A DNA stretch of 64,000 nucleotides from Roseateles_B flavus (GTDB lineage Bacteria > Pseudomonadota > Gammaproteobacteria > Burkholderiales > Burkholderiaceae_C). The stretch is taken from the NCBI RefSeq assembly GCF_039872765.1, contig NZ_JBDPZC010000001.1, forward strand, positions 310,001-374,000, read 5' to 3'. Shown here piece after piece: positions 15,176-23,912 of the stretch. A model generated the notes under the pieces. The model was not told the DNA's origin, did not search any database, and saw only the letters and a list, made by a program, of their open reading frames with translations. A program made the translations under genes and the position numbers. The stretch's first letter is position 1, and the number at the start of each line of letters is the position of its first letter.

Positions 15176-17887
15176 TCACTTGAAGTCGCCGGCGAAGACC
15201 AGCTGGAAGGCGTCCAGCCTGAAGTGCTTGCGCAGGGCGGCGTTGACCTGATCCAGGGTCTGCTGCTGCAGGGCCTCGTCCAGCTTCTGCTCGCGCGCGA
15301 AGCTGCGGTTCAGGCGCTGCTGGCTGCTGAGCATGCCGGCCACCGCGCCGTCCTGGGCCAGGCTCAGGCGGCGCTGGTTCAGCAGGGCCTGCTTGGCCTC
15401 GTCCAGCTCCTTGGCATTGAAGCCGTCCTTCAGGGCGCGCGCCACCTCCTCGCGCAAGGCGGTCTCGACCTTCTCGCGGTTCTGCGGCGCGAAGATGGCG
15501 TAGACGTACCAGGCGCCGGAAGGGTCCTCCGCGCCCAGGTTCACGCCGGTGCCGGTGCCGTAGGACAGGCCTTCCTTCTCGCGGATGCGTGTCCACAGGC
15601 GCGAGCTGCCGCCGCCGCCCAGGATGTGGTTGGCCAGCTGCAGGGCGGCCAGGTCCGGCGAACTGTCATCCAGGGGCAGGGACTGGACGCCCAGCATCAT
15701 GGCGTTCTGCTTGTCCGGCGTGCGCAGCAGCTGCACCTGGCCGGGCTTGTCCACGTGCAGACGGGGGATGCGGCTGTAGGCGGCCTGGGCCTTCCAGCTG
15801 CCCAGCTCGGCGCTCACGGCGCTCTTGACGGCGGCGGCGTCGAAGTCCCCGACCATGGCCAGCTGGGCCTGGCTGGCACCGTAGAAGGCGGCATGGAAGG
15901 CCTTGAGCTGGTCCAGCGTCACCGCCTTCACGTCCGCCTCTTCCTCCTCGAAGCTGCGCACATGGCGCACGTCGCCGCGGGGCTCGGTGTTCAGGGCCAC
16001 GCCCACGGCCTTCTGCGCGATGCCTTCGGGGTTGTCCTTCTGGGCCTGGATGCCGGTCAGCGACTGGGCGCGCAGCTCTTCCAGGCCAGCGGCTTCCAGG
16101 CGCGGCTGCTTGAGGATCTCGCCGATCAGGCTGAGGGCCTGGAGGGCGAATTCCTTCTTGGTGCTCCAGCTCAGCACCACGCGGTCGGCAGAGGGGCTGC
16201 TGATCTGCAGCTCGACCTTGGCGGCGTCCAGCGCGTCGCGCAGCTGCTCGCGGGTCTTGCCGGCCGTGCCCATCTTGAGCATGGCGGCGGTCAGCTCGGC
16301 CACGCTCTGCTGGCCGAAGAGGCTCTTGGCGTCACCCAGCTGCAGTGCCAGCACGCCGCGCACCGCCTCGCCGCGGGTGGGCTTGGGCAGCAGGGCCAGC
16401 TTGAGGCCGTTGGGCAGCTGGCTGCGCTGGGTCGAGCGGTCCAGGTTGGCGGGGCTGGCATCGAAGGCGGCGACCACGCCGGCCGCGGCCTGCGGCTTGA
16501 AGGTCTTGAGCTCGGCGGCCACGTCCACGAAGGCCGGGGCCGGCGCGCGCACCGGCTTCTCGGTCGGGATGTACTGCGACAGCGTGCGGTTGGCCGGCAG
16601 GAAGCGCTCGGTGGCCACGCGCTGCACATCGGCCACGGTCAGCGCCTTGACGCGGTCGCGCAGCAGGAAGAAGAGGCGCCAGTCGCCTTGCGCGATGGTC
16701 TCGGACAAGGTGATGCCCACCTGCTCCGGGCTGGTGAAGAGCTTTTCCCAGCGGTTGAGCCAGCGGGTCTGGGCGCGCTTGAGTTCCTCCTCGGTGACGG
16801 GGCGCTCGGCGAAGCCTTCGGTCACGGCCAGCAGCTCGCGGTTGAGCTCGTCCTGCGAGGCCTTGGGGGCCAGCTCGGCGATCATCATCGTGAAGCCGGG
16901 GTCGGCCAGGGCCAGGCCGAAGTTGCCCACGCTGGCGGCCAGCTTGGTCTCCTCGACCAGGCGCTTGTGCAGGCGGCCGCCGGGGGCCTCGGTGAGGATG
17001 AGGTTGAGCACCTCGATGGCGGCCTGGTCCGGGTGCGCGCCCGGGGTCACGTGGTAGGCGGCCAGGCTCATGGGCGTGCCGCCCTGGCGGCGCACGGTGA
17101 CGGCATGCTCGCCGTCCTGCACCGGGTCGATGGTGTAGAGCTTGGTCAGCTGGCGCTTCGGCTTGGGCAGCTTGCCGAAGCTCTGCTCCACCCAGTCCAG
17201 CACCTTGTTGGCGTCGAACTTGCCGGCCACGATCAGGGTGGCGTTGTCCGGCTGGTAGTGGGTGCGATAGAAGGCCTGCAGGCGGCCGATGTCCACGTTC
17301 TCGACGTCGGCGCGGGCGCCGATGGTGTCCTTGCCGTAGTTGTGCCACTGGTACATGGAGGCCAGGGTGCGCTGGGTGGTGACGCCGCCCGGGTCGTTCT
17401 CGCCCATCTCCATTTCATTGCGCACCACGGTCATCTCGGTGTCCAGGTGGCGGCGGGCGATGTAGCTGTTCACCATGGCATCGGCCTGCCAGCTGAGGTA
17501 CCACTTGAGGTTGTCCTCATTGGCAGCGAAGGCGGCGAAGTAGTTGGTGCGGTCGAACCAGGTCGAGCCGTTGGCGGCCAGGCCGCGCTTGGTGAACTCG
17601 GCCCAGGGGTCCTGGTGCTTGGGACTGCCCTTGAAGATCAGATGCTCCAGCAGGTGGGCCATGCCGGTCTCGCCATAGTTCTCATGCCGGGAACCCACGC
17701 GGTAGGTCACGTTGACCGTGGTGGTGGGCTTGGAGGCGTCCGGCGCCAGCAGCACCTGCATGCCGTTGGGCAGGCGGTACTCGCTGATGCCTTCGACGCT
17801 GTGGACGGGCTTGAGCGAATGCGCCTGGGCGCCGAAGGCAAAGGCCAGGCCCAGGGCCAGGCTCAGGGGGTGGAGCGTGCGTGTCAT
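15176..17887 (-). CDS. Secreted M16 zinc peptidase (insulinase/pitrilysin family), two-half form
   Basis: 903 residues from ATG at 17887; a TTG seven codons upstream is in frame but unlikely. A signal peptide (LHPLSLALGLAFAFGAQA) is followed by the N-terminal catalytic half with the inverted zinc motif HLLEH at 77-81 and the downstream Glu in NEMEMGEND. The second half (about 460-900) has the same fold without the zinc motif but with the conserved SRLWTRIREKEGLSYG segment. Known of the family: clamshell-shaped metallopeptidases that degrade peptides; full-length fused versions such as PqqL are periplasmic. Inferred: peptide clearance in the periplasm. Two hairpins lie behind the stop. Confidence 0.9.
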   Translation of the reverse strand: MTRTLHPLSLALGLAFAFGAQAHSLKPVHSVEGISEYRLPNGMQVLLAPDASKPTTTVNVTYRVGSRHENYGETGMAHLLEHLIFKGSPKHQDPWAEFTKRGLAANGSTWFDRTNYFAAFAANEDNLKWYLSWQADAMVNSYIARRHLDTEMTVVRNEMEMGENDPGGVTTQRTLASMYQWHNYGKDTIGARADVENVDIGRLQAFYRTHYQPDNATLIVAGKFDANKVLDWVEQSFGKLPKPKRQLTKLYTIDPVQDGEHAVTVRRQGGTPMSLAAYHVTPGAHPDQAAIEVLNLILTEAPGGRLHKRLVEETKLAASVGNFGLALADPGFTMMIAELAPKASQDELNRELLAVTEGFAERPVTEEELKRAQTRWLNRWEKLFTSPEQVGITLSETIAQGDWRLFFLLRDRVKALTVADVQRVATERFLPANRTLSQYIPTEKPVRAPAPAFVDVAAELKTFKPQAAAGVVAAFDASPANLDRSTQRSQLPNGLKLALLPKPTRGEAVRGVLALQLGDAKSLFGQQSVAELTAAMLKMGTAGKTREQLRDALDAAKVELQISSPSADRVVLSWSTKKEFALQALSLIGEILKQPRLEAAGLEELRAQSLTGIQAQKDNPEGIAQKAVGVALNTEPRGDVRHVRSFEEEEADVKAVTLDQLKAFHAAFYGASQAQLAMVGDFDAAAVKSAVSAELGSWKAQAAYSRIPRLHVDKPGQVQLLRTPDKQNAMMLGVQSLPLDDSSPDLAALQLANHILGGGGSSRLWTRIREKEGLSYGTGTGVNLGAEDPSGAWYVYAIFAPQNREKVETALREEVARALKDGFNAKELDEAKQALLNQRRLSLAQDGAVAGMLSSQQRLNRSFAREQKLDEALQQQTLDQVNAALRKHFRLDAFQLVFAGDFK

Positions 17888-17978
17888 GGTGGCGGTGCAG
17901 GTTTTCAACCGCGGCGAGTGTGCACCCGCCGGGGTCGTGATGATGAAAGTCAGAGAAGGACGGGCGGGAGGGGCGGCC

Positions 17979-18704
17979 TCAGTGCAGGCCGGCGGGGCGC
18001 TGCAGCATTTCGTGCACGTCGTGGCTCATCAGGGCCAGGAAGGCGGCGAGCGCGAGGTAGTAGGTGCCGTATTCCCATTTCACCGCGGCGGGCACGGCGT
18101 AGTAGGTCTGGCCCTCGGCGCTTTCGCTGCGGTACTTCCAGGCCTTCCACAGCTGCGGCCAGGCCAGCACGGCCATGAGGATCAGCATGGGGCTGGGGCG
18201 CCACACGAACAGCCCCACCAGCACCGGCACGCCCAGCAGCCAGATGCGTGGCGAGAGCACGGCGGTGATGCGCCCGCCGTCGAAGGGCGAGACGGGGATC
18301 AGGTTGAAGAGGTTGAGGAAGAAGCCGGCGTAGGACACGGCCAGCAGCCAGTCGACGCTCCAGCTGCGGGCCATCAGGTAGCAGACCGTGGCGCCCACGG
18401 TGCCCAGCAGGGGGCCGGCCAGGCCCACGAAGGCCTCGGTCTGCGCGTCATGCGGCTGGTCCTTGAGCTCGATCCAGGCGCCCACGAAGGGGATGAAGGT
18501 GGGCAGGCCCACGTTCAGGCCCTTGTAGCGGGCTGCCAGGTAGTGCCCCATCTCGTGCACGAAGAGCAGGGCGATGAAGCCCGCCGCATAGCGCCAGCCG
18601 TAGAGCAGGGCATAGACGCCCAGGGCCAGCAGCATGCTGCCGCCCGAGAGCAGCAGCTTGCCCAGCTTCAGGCCGGAGAACAGCAGCAGGAGCAGCTTGA
18701 TCAT
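17979..18704 (-). CDS. M50 family intramembrane metallopeptidase (site-2-protease type)
   Basis: 241 residues. Zinc motif HEMGH at 50-54 in a hydrophobic segment; the second motif NLIPVSPFDGG around 134-144 supplies the third ligand Asp. Five or six membrane segments. Known of the family: regulated intramembrane proteolysis of anti-sigma factors or membrane proteins. The PDZ domain of RseP-type enzymes is absent, as in the shorter S2P group. The start overlaps the stop of the DUF2167 gene (ATGA), so the two proteins are made together; the DUF2167 protein may be its partner or substrate, which is inference. Confidence 0.9.
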   Translation of the reverse strand: MIKLLLLLFSGLKLGKLLLSGGSMLLALGVYALLYGWRYAAGFIALLFVHEMGHYLAARYKGLNVGLPTFIPFVGAWIELKDQPHDAQTEAFVGLAGPLLGTVGATVCYLMARSWSVDWLLAVSYAGFFLNLFNLIPVSPFDGGRITAVLSPRIWLLGVPVLVGLFVWRPSPMLILMAVLAWPQLWKAWKYRSESAEGQTYYAVPAAVKWEYGTYYLALAAFLALMSHDVHEMLQRPAGLH

Positions 18705-19675
18705 TCGGCGGCCTTGCCGCCCTCGGGGCGCGGCATGGGCAGGGTGTCCTGGTGGGTCTCCACGACCGCGGCCTCTTCCTTGGGCTTGCGCTTGAAGAGC
18801 TTCAGGAGGGCGCCGCCGAAGCCCAGCACGGCCAGGATGGCCAGCTTGGCGAACTTGGCCAGGAAGGCGAAGATCACCGCGAAGAAGCCCAGCTTCTTGG
18901 CGCCCACGCCCAGCACCAGCGCGGCCAGGCCGTACTCGGCGACCTTGTCGGTGCTGCTGTTGAAGTCGGCGTAGCGCTTGCCGTCATTGAACTCCATCGC
19001 GCCCAGCAGCTCGCGGGCCTGCTCCTTGTGGGCGCCCAGGTCCTTCAGGTCCGTGACCAGGTTCAGGCTCAGGTAGCCTTCGCGGCCCAGGGCGTAGGTG
19101 TTGTAGTTGACGCCCTGTTCCTCCTCGGCCGGTGCGTTCTTGCTGCGCGAGCTCATGGCCCAGACCAGGCGGTGGCTGTCGGCGGCGTAGGCGGGCTTCT
19201 CGGCCCAGCCCACGATCTCCAGCTCGGGCACGCCCATCTTGGCGCGCTCCTTGTTGCTGGCCTCGGTGCCTTCGCGGTAGGACTTCAGCAGGTCGTCGGC
19301 GTTCCAGTCCTTGGCATCGTCATCCTTGATGTAGCCGGCGCCCTCGAAGCGCAACACGGCAAACCAGCCGTCCTCGCCGCCTTCGGGGAAGACCAGGCCC
19401 AGCAGGTCGCTGTAGTCGCCTGGATTGCCCATGGCGCGCATCAGCTTGGCGGCCTGGGGCTGGGGGATGAAGACCTTGCCCGCAGGCAGGTGCAGCACGG
19501 CCTGGTTGGCCAGCGTGACGTCGCTGGGGCCGGCCGTGGCGGCCTGCTTGGCCTCGGCGAAGACCTGGGCCGAAGGATCGGGGGCCTCGTCGGCCAGGGC
19601 CGGTCGGCCCAGCAGGGCCAGAGGCAGGCTCAGCAGACATGCGGCGGCCAGGCGCCGCCAGAAGTTCGTGTTCAT
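18701..19675 (-). CDS. DUF2167 family exported membrane protein
   Basis: 324 residues with a strong GGAGG ribosome binding site. A signal peptide (LLSLPLALLGRPALA) is followed by a soluble periplasmic domain (about 30-245) containing VFPEGGEDGWFAVLRF and YNTYALGREGYLSLNLVTD, typical of DUF2167. A C-terminal membrane hairpin follows (about 250-295: LGFFAVIFAFL, LAILAVLGFGGALLKLF) with a basic then Pro-rich cytoplasmic tail. The function of the family is unknown. The stop overlaps the M50 peptidase start as ATGA, and this coupling is the best clue to its role. Confidence 0.88.
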   Translation of the reverse strand: MNTNFWRRLAAACLLSLPLALLGRPALADEAPDPSAQVFAEAKQAATAGPSDVTLANQAVLHLPAGKVFIPQPQAAKLMRAMGNPGDYSDLLGLVFPEGGEDGWFAVLRFEGAGYIKDDDAKDWNADDLLKSYREGTEASNKERAKMGVPELEIVGWAEKPAYAADSHRLVWAMSSRSKNAPAEEEQGVNYNTYALGREGYLSLNLVTDLKDLGAHKEQARELLGAMEFNDGKRYADFNSSTDKVAEYGLAALVLGVGAKKLGFFAVIFAFLAKFAKLAILAVLGFGGALLKLFKRKPKEEAAVVETHQDTLPMPRPEGGKAAE

Positions 19676-19873
19676 GGATTCCTCCCTGCGGTGTGGCTAC
19701 CGCTGATGGTTGTCTGAAGCGAAGGCAGGGCCCGGGCACGGGACGGCACCGGTTCAGGCCCGCCCACGGCTTGGCCGTATGCGGCCGCCGCGGGAGTCTA
19801 GCAAGGCGCCGACACCTGCCGCCCCGGCGCCGTGGGGCTCGTCTCCCGAGGCGGGCCGGGCGCCCCGCGCCTG

Positions 19874-21901
19874 TCAGGGCCCGGCGCGCTCGTAGCGATA
19901 GGGGGTGCTGGTGAAGGCCTGGTCCGGTGTTGCCAGGGCATGGCCGCCTTCAATGACCAGGGCCCCGGACTTGTCGCTGCTGAGGCCCCACCATTGCAGG
20001 ACGAAGTCCGCGGCCTCGTTGCCGAGGCGGACCTGCAGGCTGCCGTCGGCGGCCAGCATCCAGCGGCCCTCGTAGCTGTCATGGTGGGTCATCAGGCTGG
20101 CGCTGCCGTCGGCGCGCAGCTGCAGGGTGCGCAGGAGGCGGCTGATGCGCCACTCGCCGATCAGCTGCTCGCGCTGCCAGTTCAGCGCGGGATCCTGCAC
20201 ATAGGCCTCGCCCAGGCTGGCGCCCTGGCCCTGCGGCCCTTCGTAGAGGGCATGCATCAGGAACTGCCGGGGGGCGCTGCGCTGCACCAGCTGCAGGCGC
20301 CAGCGCTGGCTGCTGCCGTTCTCCACCAGCAGCTCGCCGCCGTCCAGGCGCCAGCGCCAGCTGCGGCCCGCGATGCTGCCGTCGGACTGGAGGTCCAGCG
20401 GCGCGGCCAGCAGGGGGCCGACCCCGGTGTGGGCCTTGAGCTCCAGGGTCTCGGCGATGGGCAGGAACCAGCGGCCGGGGATCTCCGCGGCCTGCAGGGC
20501 CAGCGGCGCGTCGCTGAGTCCCAGGCTCAGCTGCTCGCCTTGCACGGCCGCGCCGTCCTCGGGGCCGCAGTCGAACTCGCTGGTGCACACGCTGAGCTGC
20601 AGCACGTCACCGAAGGCGAAGCGGCCCAGACGCCGCATGCCCTGGAGGTACTGGTGGTAGGGCTGGTCGAAGATGTCTGTGCCCGCCGCCTGCTCGGTGC
20701 CGCTGCCGCTGAGCAGCAGGGCGCCCTTGCCGTTGATCTCCCAATGCAGGGCGCCGTGGGCCGGGGCAAAGCTCTGGCGGGGACGCAGCTGCCCGGTGCC
20801 GCCCGCCTGCAGGGTCAGCAGGGCGCTGCTCTTGGCCGTGCTGAAGACGGGGGCCTGGTCCAGGGCACCGACGGGGCCCAGGATGTAGCGGGCGGGCAGG
20901 CTGGCCTGCGTGAAGGGACTGCGCGCCAGCAGGGCGGTCTGGGCCTCCTGGCGCAGGCGCTCCAGGGTGTCGCCCAGGGTGGCCTCGGCGGCGGCACGGA
21001 ATTGCCGCAGGCCGGCGTCGTCCGCCATCAGCTGGGCCAGCGTGGCGATGCCGTCGGGCAGCGGCACCAGGCCCTGCCGGGCGGCCAGAACCAGGGCGCT
21101 GCGATCACCGACGCCTTCCACGGAATAGCCGGACACCGCGCGGCGCAGGGCCAGCTCGTCAGGCACGCTGCCCTGCTGGGTCAGGCTGCGGTGCTGCCCC
21201 AGCAGCAGCGCGGCTTCGCCGATGCTCGACTCGTCCACCTGCAGGGCCGAGAGGCGGCCGGCATCCAGGCGCCGGGCGTCGCCCGCCAGCGTCATCAGGG
21301 TGGCGCCGGACGCGAGGTAGAGCTCGGCACGGTCGCGCGGATGGCCGCTGTCTTCCTTCAGGCGCAGGCGCAGCAGGCTGTCGCGCTGGCTGGCGTCGGC
21401 GAGCCACAGCTGGAGGCGGTAGCTGCCTTTTTCGTCCGTCTGGGCGCTGGCCAGGGCCTGGTCGCCGGACAGCAGCTCCAGGCCGCGGCGGGCCTGCCCC
21501 TGGCCGCCCAGCAAGACCTGACCCTCCAGCAGCAGTTCGCGGCGCAGGGTCAGCGATACCGTGGCCTGCTGGGTGAGCCCCTGGGCGTCGTGCACCTGGT
21601 AGGTGAAGCGGTCCTGGCCCAGGGCATGGGCGGCCGGCGTGTAGCGGATGCGGCCGCCCTCGATGCTGGCCTGGCCGAGGCTGGGGGCCTGCACGCTGTC
21701 CAGCACCAGTCCCTGGCCCTGGTCATTGGCCAGCACGTCGATCAGCAGGGTTGCGCCGTTGTCCACCGTCGCGCTGTCGTCACGGGCCTGCAGCGCGGCC
21801 GTCAAGGGGGCGTCGCCCGAGCCGCAGGCACCGAGGGCGAGCAGGCCTGCCAGCAGCAGGGCCAAGGGCAGCCGGCGCTGCCGGCTCGTGAGCTGTTTCA
21901 T
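19874..21901 (-). CDS. Large lipoprotein with an Ig/cadherin-like domain, function unknown
   Basis: 675 residues from ATG at 21901 (GGAGG upstream; ATG at 21922 is an alternative). A lipobox LLALGAC places the lipidated Cys near 25. A bacterial Ig/cadherin-like repeat follows (about 38-115), with VDNGATLLIDVLAND and FTYQVHDAQGLTQQATV as in VCBS/tandem-95 type domains. The remaining ~550 residues show no motif I recognise; two Cys (in VCTSEFDCG) may form a disulfide. Probably outer-membrane anchored. It is divergent from the S41 lipoprotein peptidase. A near copy of the dispersed 16-mer lies at 21510-21525. Confidence 0.75.
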   Translation of the reverse strand: MKQLTSRQRRLPLALLLAGLLALGACGSGDAPLTAALQARDDSATVDNGATLLIDVLANDQGQGLVLDSVQAPSLGQASIEGGRIRYTPAAHALGQDRFTYQVHDAQGLTQQATVSLTLRRELLLEGQVLLGGQGQARRGLELLSGDQALASAQTDEKGSYRLQLWLADASQRDSLLRLRLKEDSGHPRDRAELYLASGATLMTLAGDARRLDAGRLSALQVDESSIGEAALLLGQHRSLTQQGSVPDELALRRAVSGYSVEGVGDRSALVLAARQGLVPLPDGIATLAQLMADDAGLRQFRAAAEATLGDTLERLRQEAQTALLARSPFTQASLPARYILGPVGALDQAPVFSTAKSSALLTLQAGGTGQLRPRQSFAPAHGALHWEINGKGALLLSGSGTEQAAGTDIFDQPYHQYLQGMRRLGRFAFGDVLQLSVCTSEFDCGPEDGAAVQGEQLSLGLSDAPLALQAAEIPGRWFLPIAETLELKAHTGVGPLLAAPLDLQSDGSIAGRSWRWRLDGGELLVENGSSQRWRLQLVQRSAPRQFLMHALYEGPQGQGASLGEAYVQDPALNWQREQLIGEWRISRLLRTLQLRADGSASLMTHHDSYEGRWMLAADGSLQVRLGNEAADFVLQWWGLSSDKSGALVIEGGHALATPDQAFTSTPYRYERAGP
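21510..21525 (-). repeat. Dispersed 16-mer, variant (14/16)
   Basis: The minus strand reads AGGGTCAGGTCTTGCT; the inner 14 bases match. Inside the large lipoprotein gene, read as Gly-Gln-Val-Leu. Confidence 0.75.
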
Positions 21902-22221
21902 TGAGACGATGCCTCCAGTCATCGGTTGCCCCGCGGACGGGGCGCCACGGGAGCCCTCCCCAGGGTCCCGACGAAAGCCCGCAGCCTAGCCGCAAGGAGG
22001 CGGCCCTTTGTTGCTGCAGATTGCTGCTCAGGGGCATCCCCCTTGGCGAAAACCCGTGCAATCCGGCACGGAGGGCAGGGGCTCGGTGCGATTGCCGCGC
22101 AAAAAGCAGCACGCGCCGACGGGCTGCAGTGTCAAATCGCGGGTTTTGTCCGGCGATCCCCGCCGCTGACGACGCGAAACCGGTGTCAGGTGACCGAGAT
22201 CACCCCGCACGAGGAGGATGA
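21902..22221. promoter_or_regulatory. 320-bp divergent intergenic region with promoter content
   Basis: It separates two divergent lipoprotein genes and so must contain both promoters. A hairpin CCGTGC-AATCCG-GCACGG lies near 22060. The stretch 22008-22170 is less GC-rich than its flanks (for example GCAAAAAGCAG, GGGTTTTGTCC). A strong GAGGAGG ribosome binding site precedes the plus-strand gene. I cannot assign -35/-10 boxes with confidence. Confidence 0.4.
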
Positions 22222-23829
22222 ATGAACACACGATGGAATGGGGCGGCCCTCGGCGCCGTCCTGGGCGCCTGCGCGCTGCTGAGCGCCTGCGGTGGCGGCG
22301 GTCCCAACGCCGGAGCGCCGATCTTCGGCAACGTGCCGTCGGACAATGCCACCCCCGGCACGCCCAGCACCCCCGTCAACGAGCCCCTGAAGCCCAGCGC
22401 TGTCTATGCCCAGCAGTGCGCGCCCGAGAACGCGCAGGCCCCGGCCGGCAATCGCAACGGCAGCCTCAGCCAGGAGAAGCGCTGGCTGCGCTCCTACTTC
22501 GACGAGGCCTATCTGTGGCGGGAGTCCGTCCCCAACGTGAACGCCAGTGCGGCGAGCTTCAGCAACACCGCGGACGTCCAGGGCTCGCTGGAGGCCTATT
22601 TCGACGCCCTGCGCAGCCCGGTGCTGACCGCCAGCGGCGCGCGCCAGGATCGCTTCAGCTTCATGATCCCCACGGCCAAGTGGCAGCAGATGACCCAGGC
22701 CGGCGTGGACGCGGGCTTCGGCATCGAATGGACCATGGCCTCGCCCACGCCGCCGCGCGGCATCCGCATTGCCTACGTCATGCCCGGCAGCCCCGCTCAG
22801 CGTGCCGGCCTGCGGCGCGGTGACACCCTGCTGACGGTGAACGGCGTGTCCGCCGACACCAACGACCGCGCCGGCATCGACGTGCTCAACGACATGGTGA
22901 GCCCCGACCAATTGCAGAAGCGTTTCGACTTCAGCTTCAGCCGCGCGGGCGGCCAGAACGTGCAGGTGAGCCTGCTCAGTGCCGAGGTCGAGACCCAGCC
23001 GGTGGCCCTGGACGAGGTGCTGACCGGCGCCGACGGCAAGAAGGTCGGCCACCTGATCTTCAACACCCACATCGCCAAGGGCGAGATCCAGCTGATCGAT
23101 GCCATGACCCGCTTCCAGCAGGCCGGCGTCTCCGACCTGGTGGTGGACCTGCGCTACAACGGCGGCGGCCTGCTCTTCATGGCTTCGCAGCTGGCCTACA
23201 TGGTGGCCGGCTCCCAGCAGACCAGCGGCAAGGACTTCGAGCGCAGCCGCTACAACAGCCTGCGCCAGGCCACGGAGGGCGGCGCGACGCCCTTCTACGG
23301 CGTCTCCTGCCTGCTCGACGCCAACTTCCAGTGCACCTCCGAGCGCCCGCTGCCCGCGCTGAACCTGCGACGCGTCTATGTGCTGGCGCAGAGCGGCACC
23401 TGCTCGGCCAGCGAGGCCTTCATCAACGGCCTGCGCGGCGTGGACGTGGAGGTGGTGCTGATCGGCGGCAAGACCTGCGGCAAGCCCTATGGCTTCACCG
23501 CCAAGGACAACTGCGGCAACTCCTATTTCCCCATCGAGTTCGGCGGTGTCAACAACAAGGGCTTCGGTGACTACGCCGACGGCTTCGTGCCCGGCGGCAA
23601 CGGCGCCACCGGCCTGCCCGGCTGCGCGGTGGCGGACGACCTCGGCCACGAGCTCGCCAACCCCGGCGAGGCCCTGCTGGCGACGGCCCTGGAGCACCGC
23701 ATCAGCGGGCGCTGCCTGGCCCAGGCCCCGGGCATGCGCCCGGCCAGCGCCCGGCCGCGCGAGGGCGATGTGGCCCTCATGCTCAAGCGCTCGCCCGTGC
23801 GCAGCAACGCCTTCCGCCTGCCGCGCTGA
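22222..23829 (+). CDS. S41 family serine peptidase lipoprotein (C-terminal processing peptidase-like)
   Basis: 535 residues; ATG with GGAGG 6 bases upstream. The lipobox LLSACGGGG gives a lipidated Cys near 23. An N-terminal helical region is followed by a PDZ-like domain (about 170-250, GIRIAYVMPGSPAQRAGLRR). The S41 core contains DLRYNGGG and the nucleophile region TCSASEAF (Ser 395 or 397), then GGKTCGKPYG with Lys 417 or 421 as general base. Extra Cys pairs suggest disulfides outside the cytoplasm. Known: S41 peptidases cleave C-terminal tails of periplasmic proteins. Transcription ends at a perfect bidirectional hairpin. Confidence 0.9.
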   Translation: MNTRWNGAALGAVLGACALLSACGGGGPNAGAPIFGNVPSDNATPGTPSTPVNEPLKPSAVYAQQCAPENAQAPAGNRNGSLSQEKRWLRSYFDEAYLWRESVPNVNASAASFSNTADVQGSLEAYFDALRSPVLTASGARQDRFSFMIPTAKWQQMTQAGVDAGFGIEWTMASPTPPRGIRIAYVMPGSPAQRAGLRRGDTLLTVNGVSADTNDRAGIDVLNDMVSPDQLQKRFDFSFSRAGGQNVQVSLLSAEVETQPVALDEVLTGADGKKVGHLIFNTHIAKGEIQLIDAMTRFQQAGVSDLVVDLRYNGGGLLFMASQLAYMVAGSQQTSGKDFERSRYNSLRQATEGGATPFYGVSCLLDANFQCTSERPLPALNLRRVYVLAQSGTCSASEAFINGLRGVDVEVVLIGGKTCGKPYGFTAKDNCGNSYFPIEFGGVNNKGFGDYADGFVPGGNGATGLPGCAVADDLGHELANPGEALLATALEHRISGRCLAQAPGMRPASARPREGDVALMLKRSPVRSNAFRLPR

Positions 23830-23854
23830 TCGCCGTCGCGCCTGCCCCAAAGAC

Positions 23855-23886
23855 AAAGCCCGCAGGCCTTCCGGCCTGCGGGCTTT
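23855..23886. terminator. Perfect 14-bp bidirectional terminator between convergent genes
   Basis: AAAGCCCGCAGGCC pairs without mismatch with GGCCTGCGGGCTTT around a TTCC loop. The A/T ends give a short U-run in both directions. It separates the S41 gene from the convergent indolepyruvate oxidoreductase gene. Confidence 0.92.
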
Positions 23887-23912
23887 CTTCATGGGGCTTG
23901 ATCAGGCGTTGA

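Noticed and set aside
15224..18178. A 984-codon open frame on the plus strand opposite the M16 peptidase
   Set aside because: Same reason: composition is that of a shadow frame and the opposite strand carries catalytic motifs.
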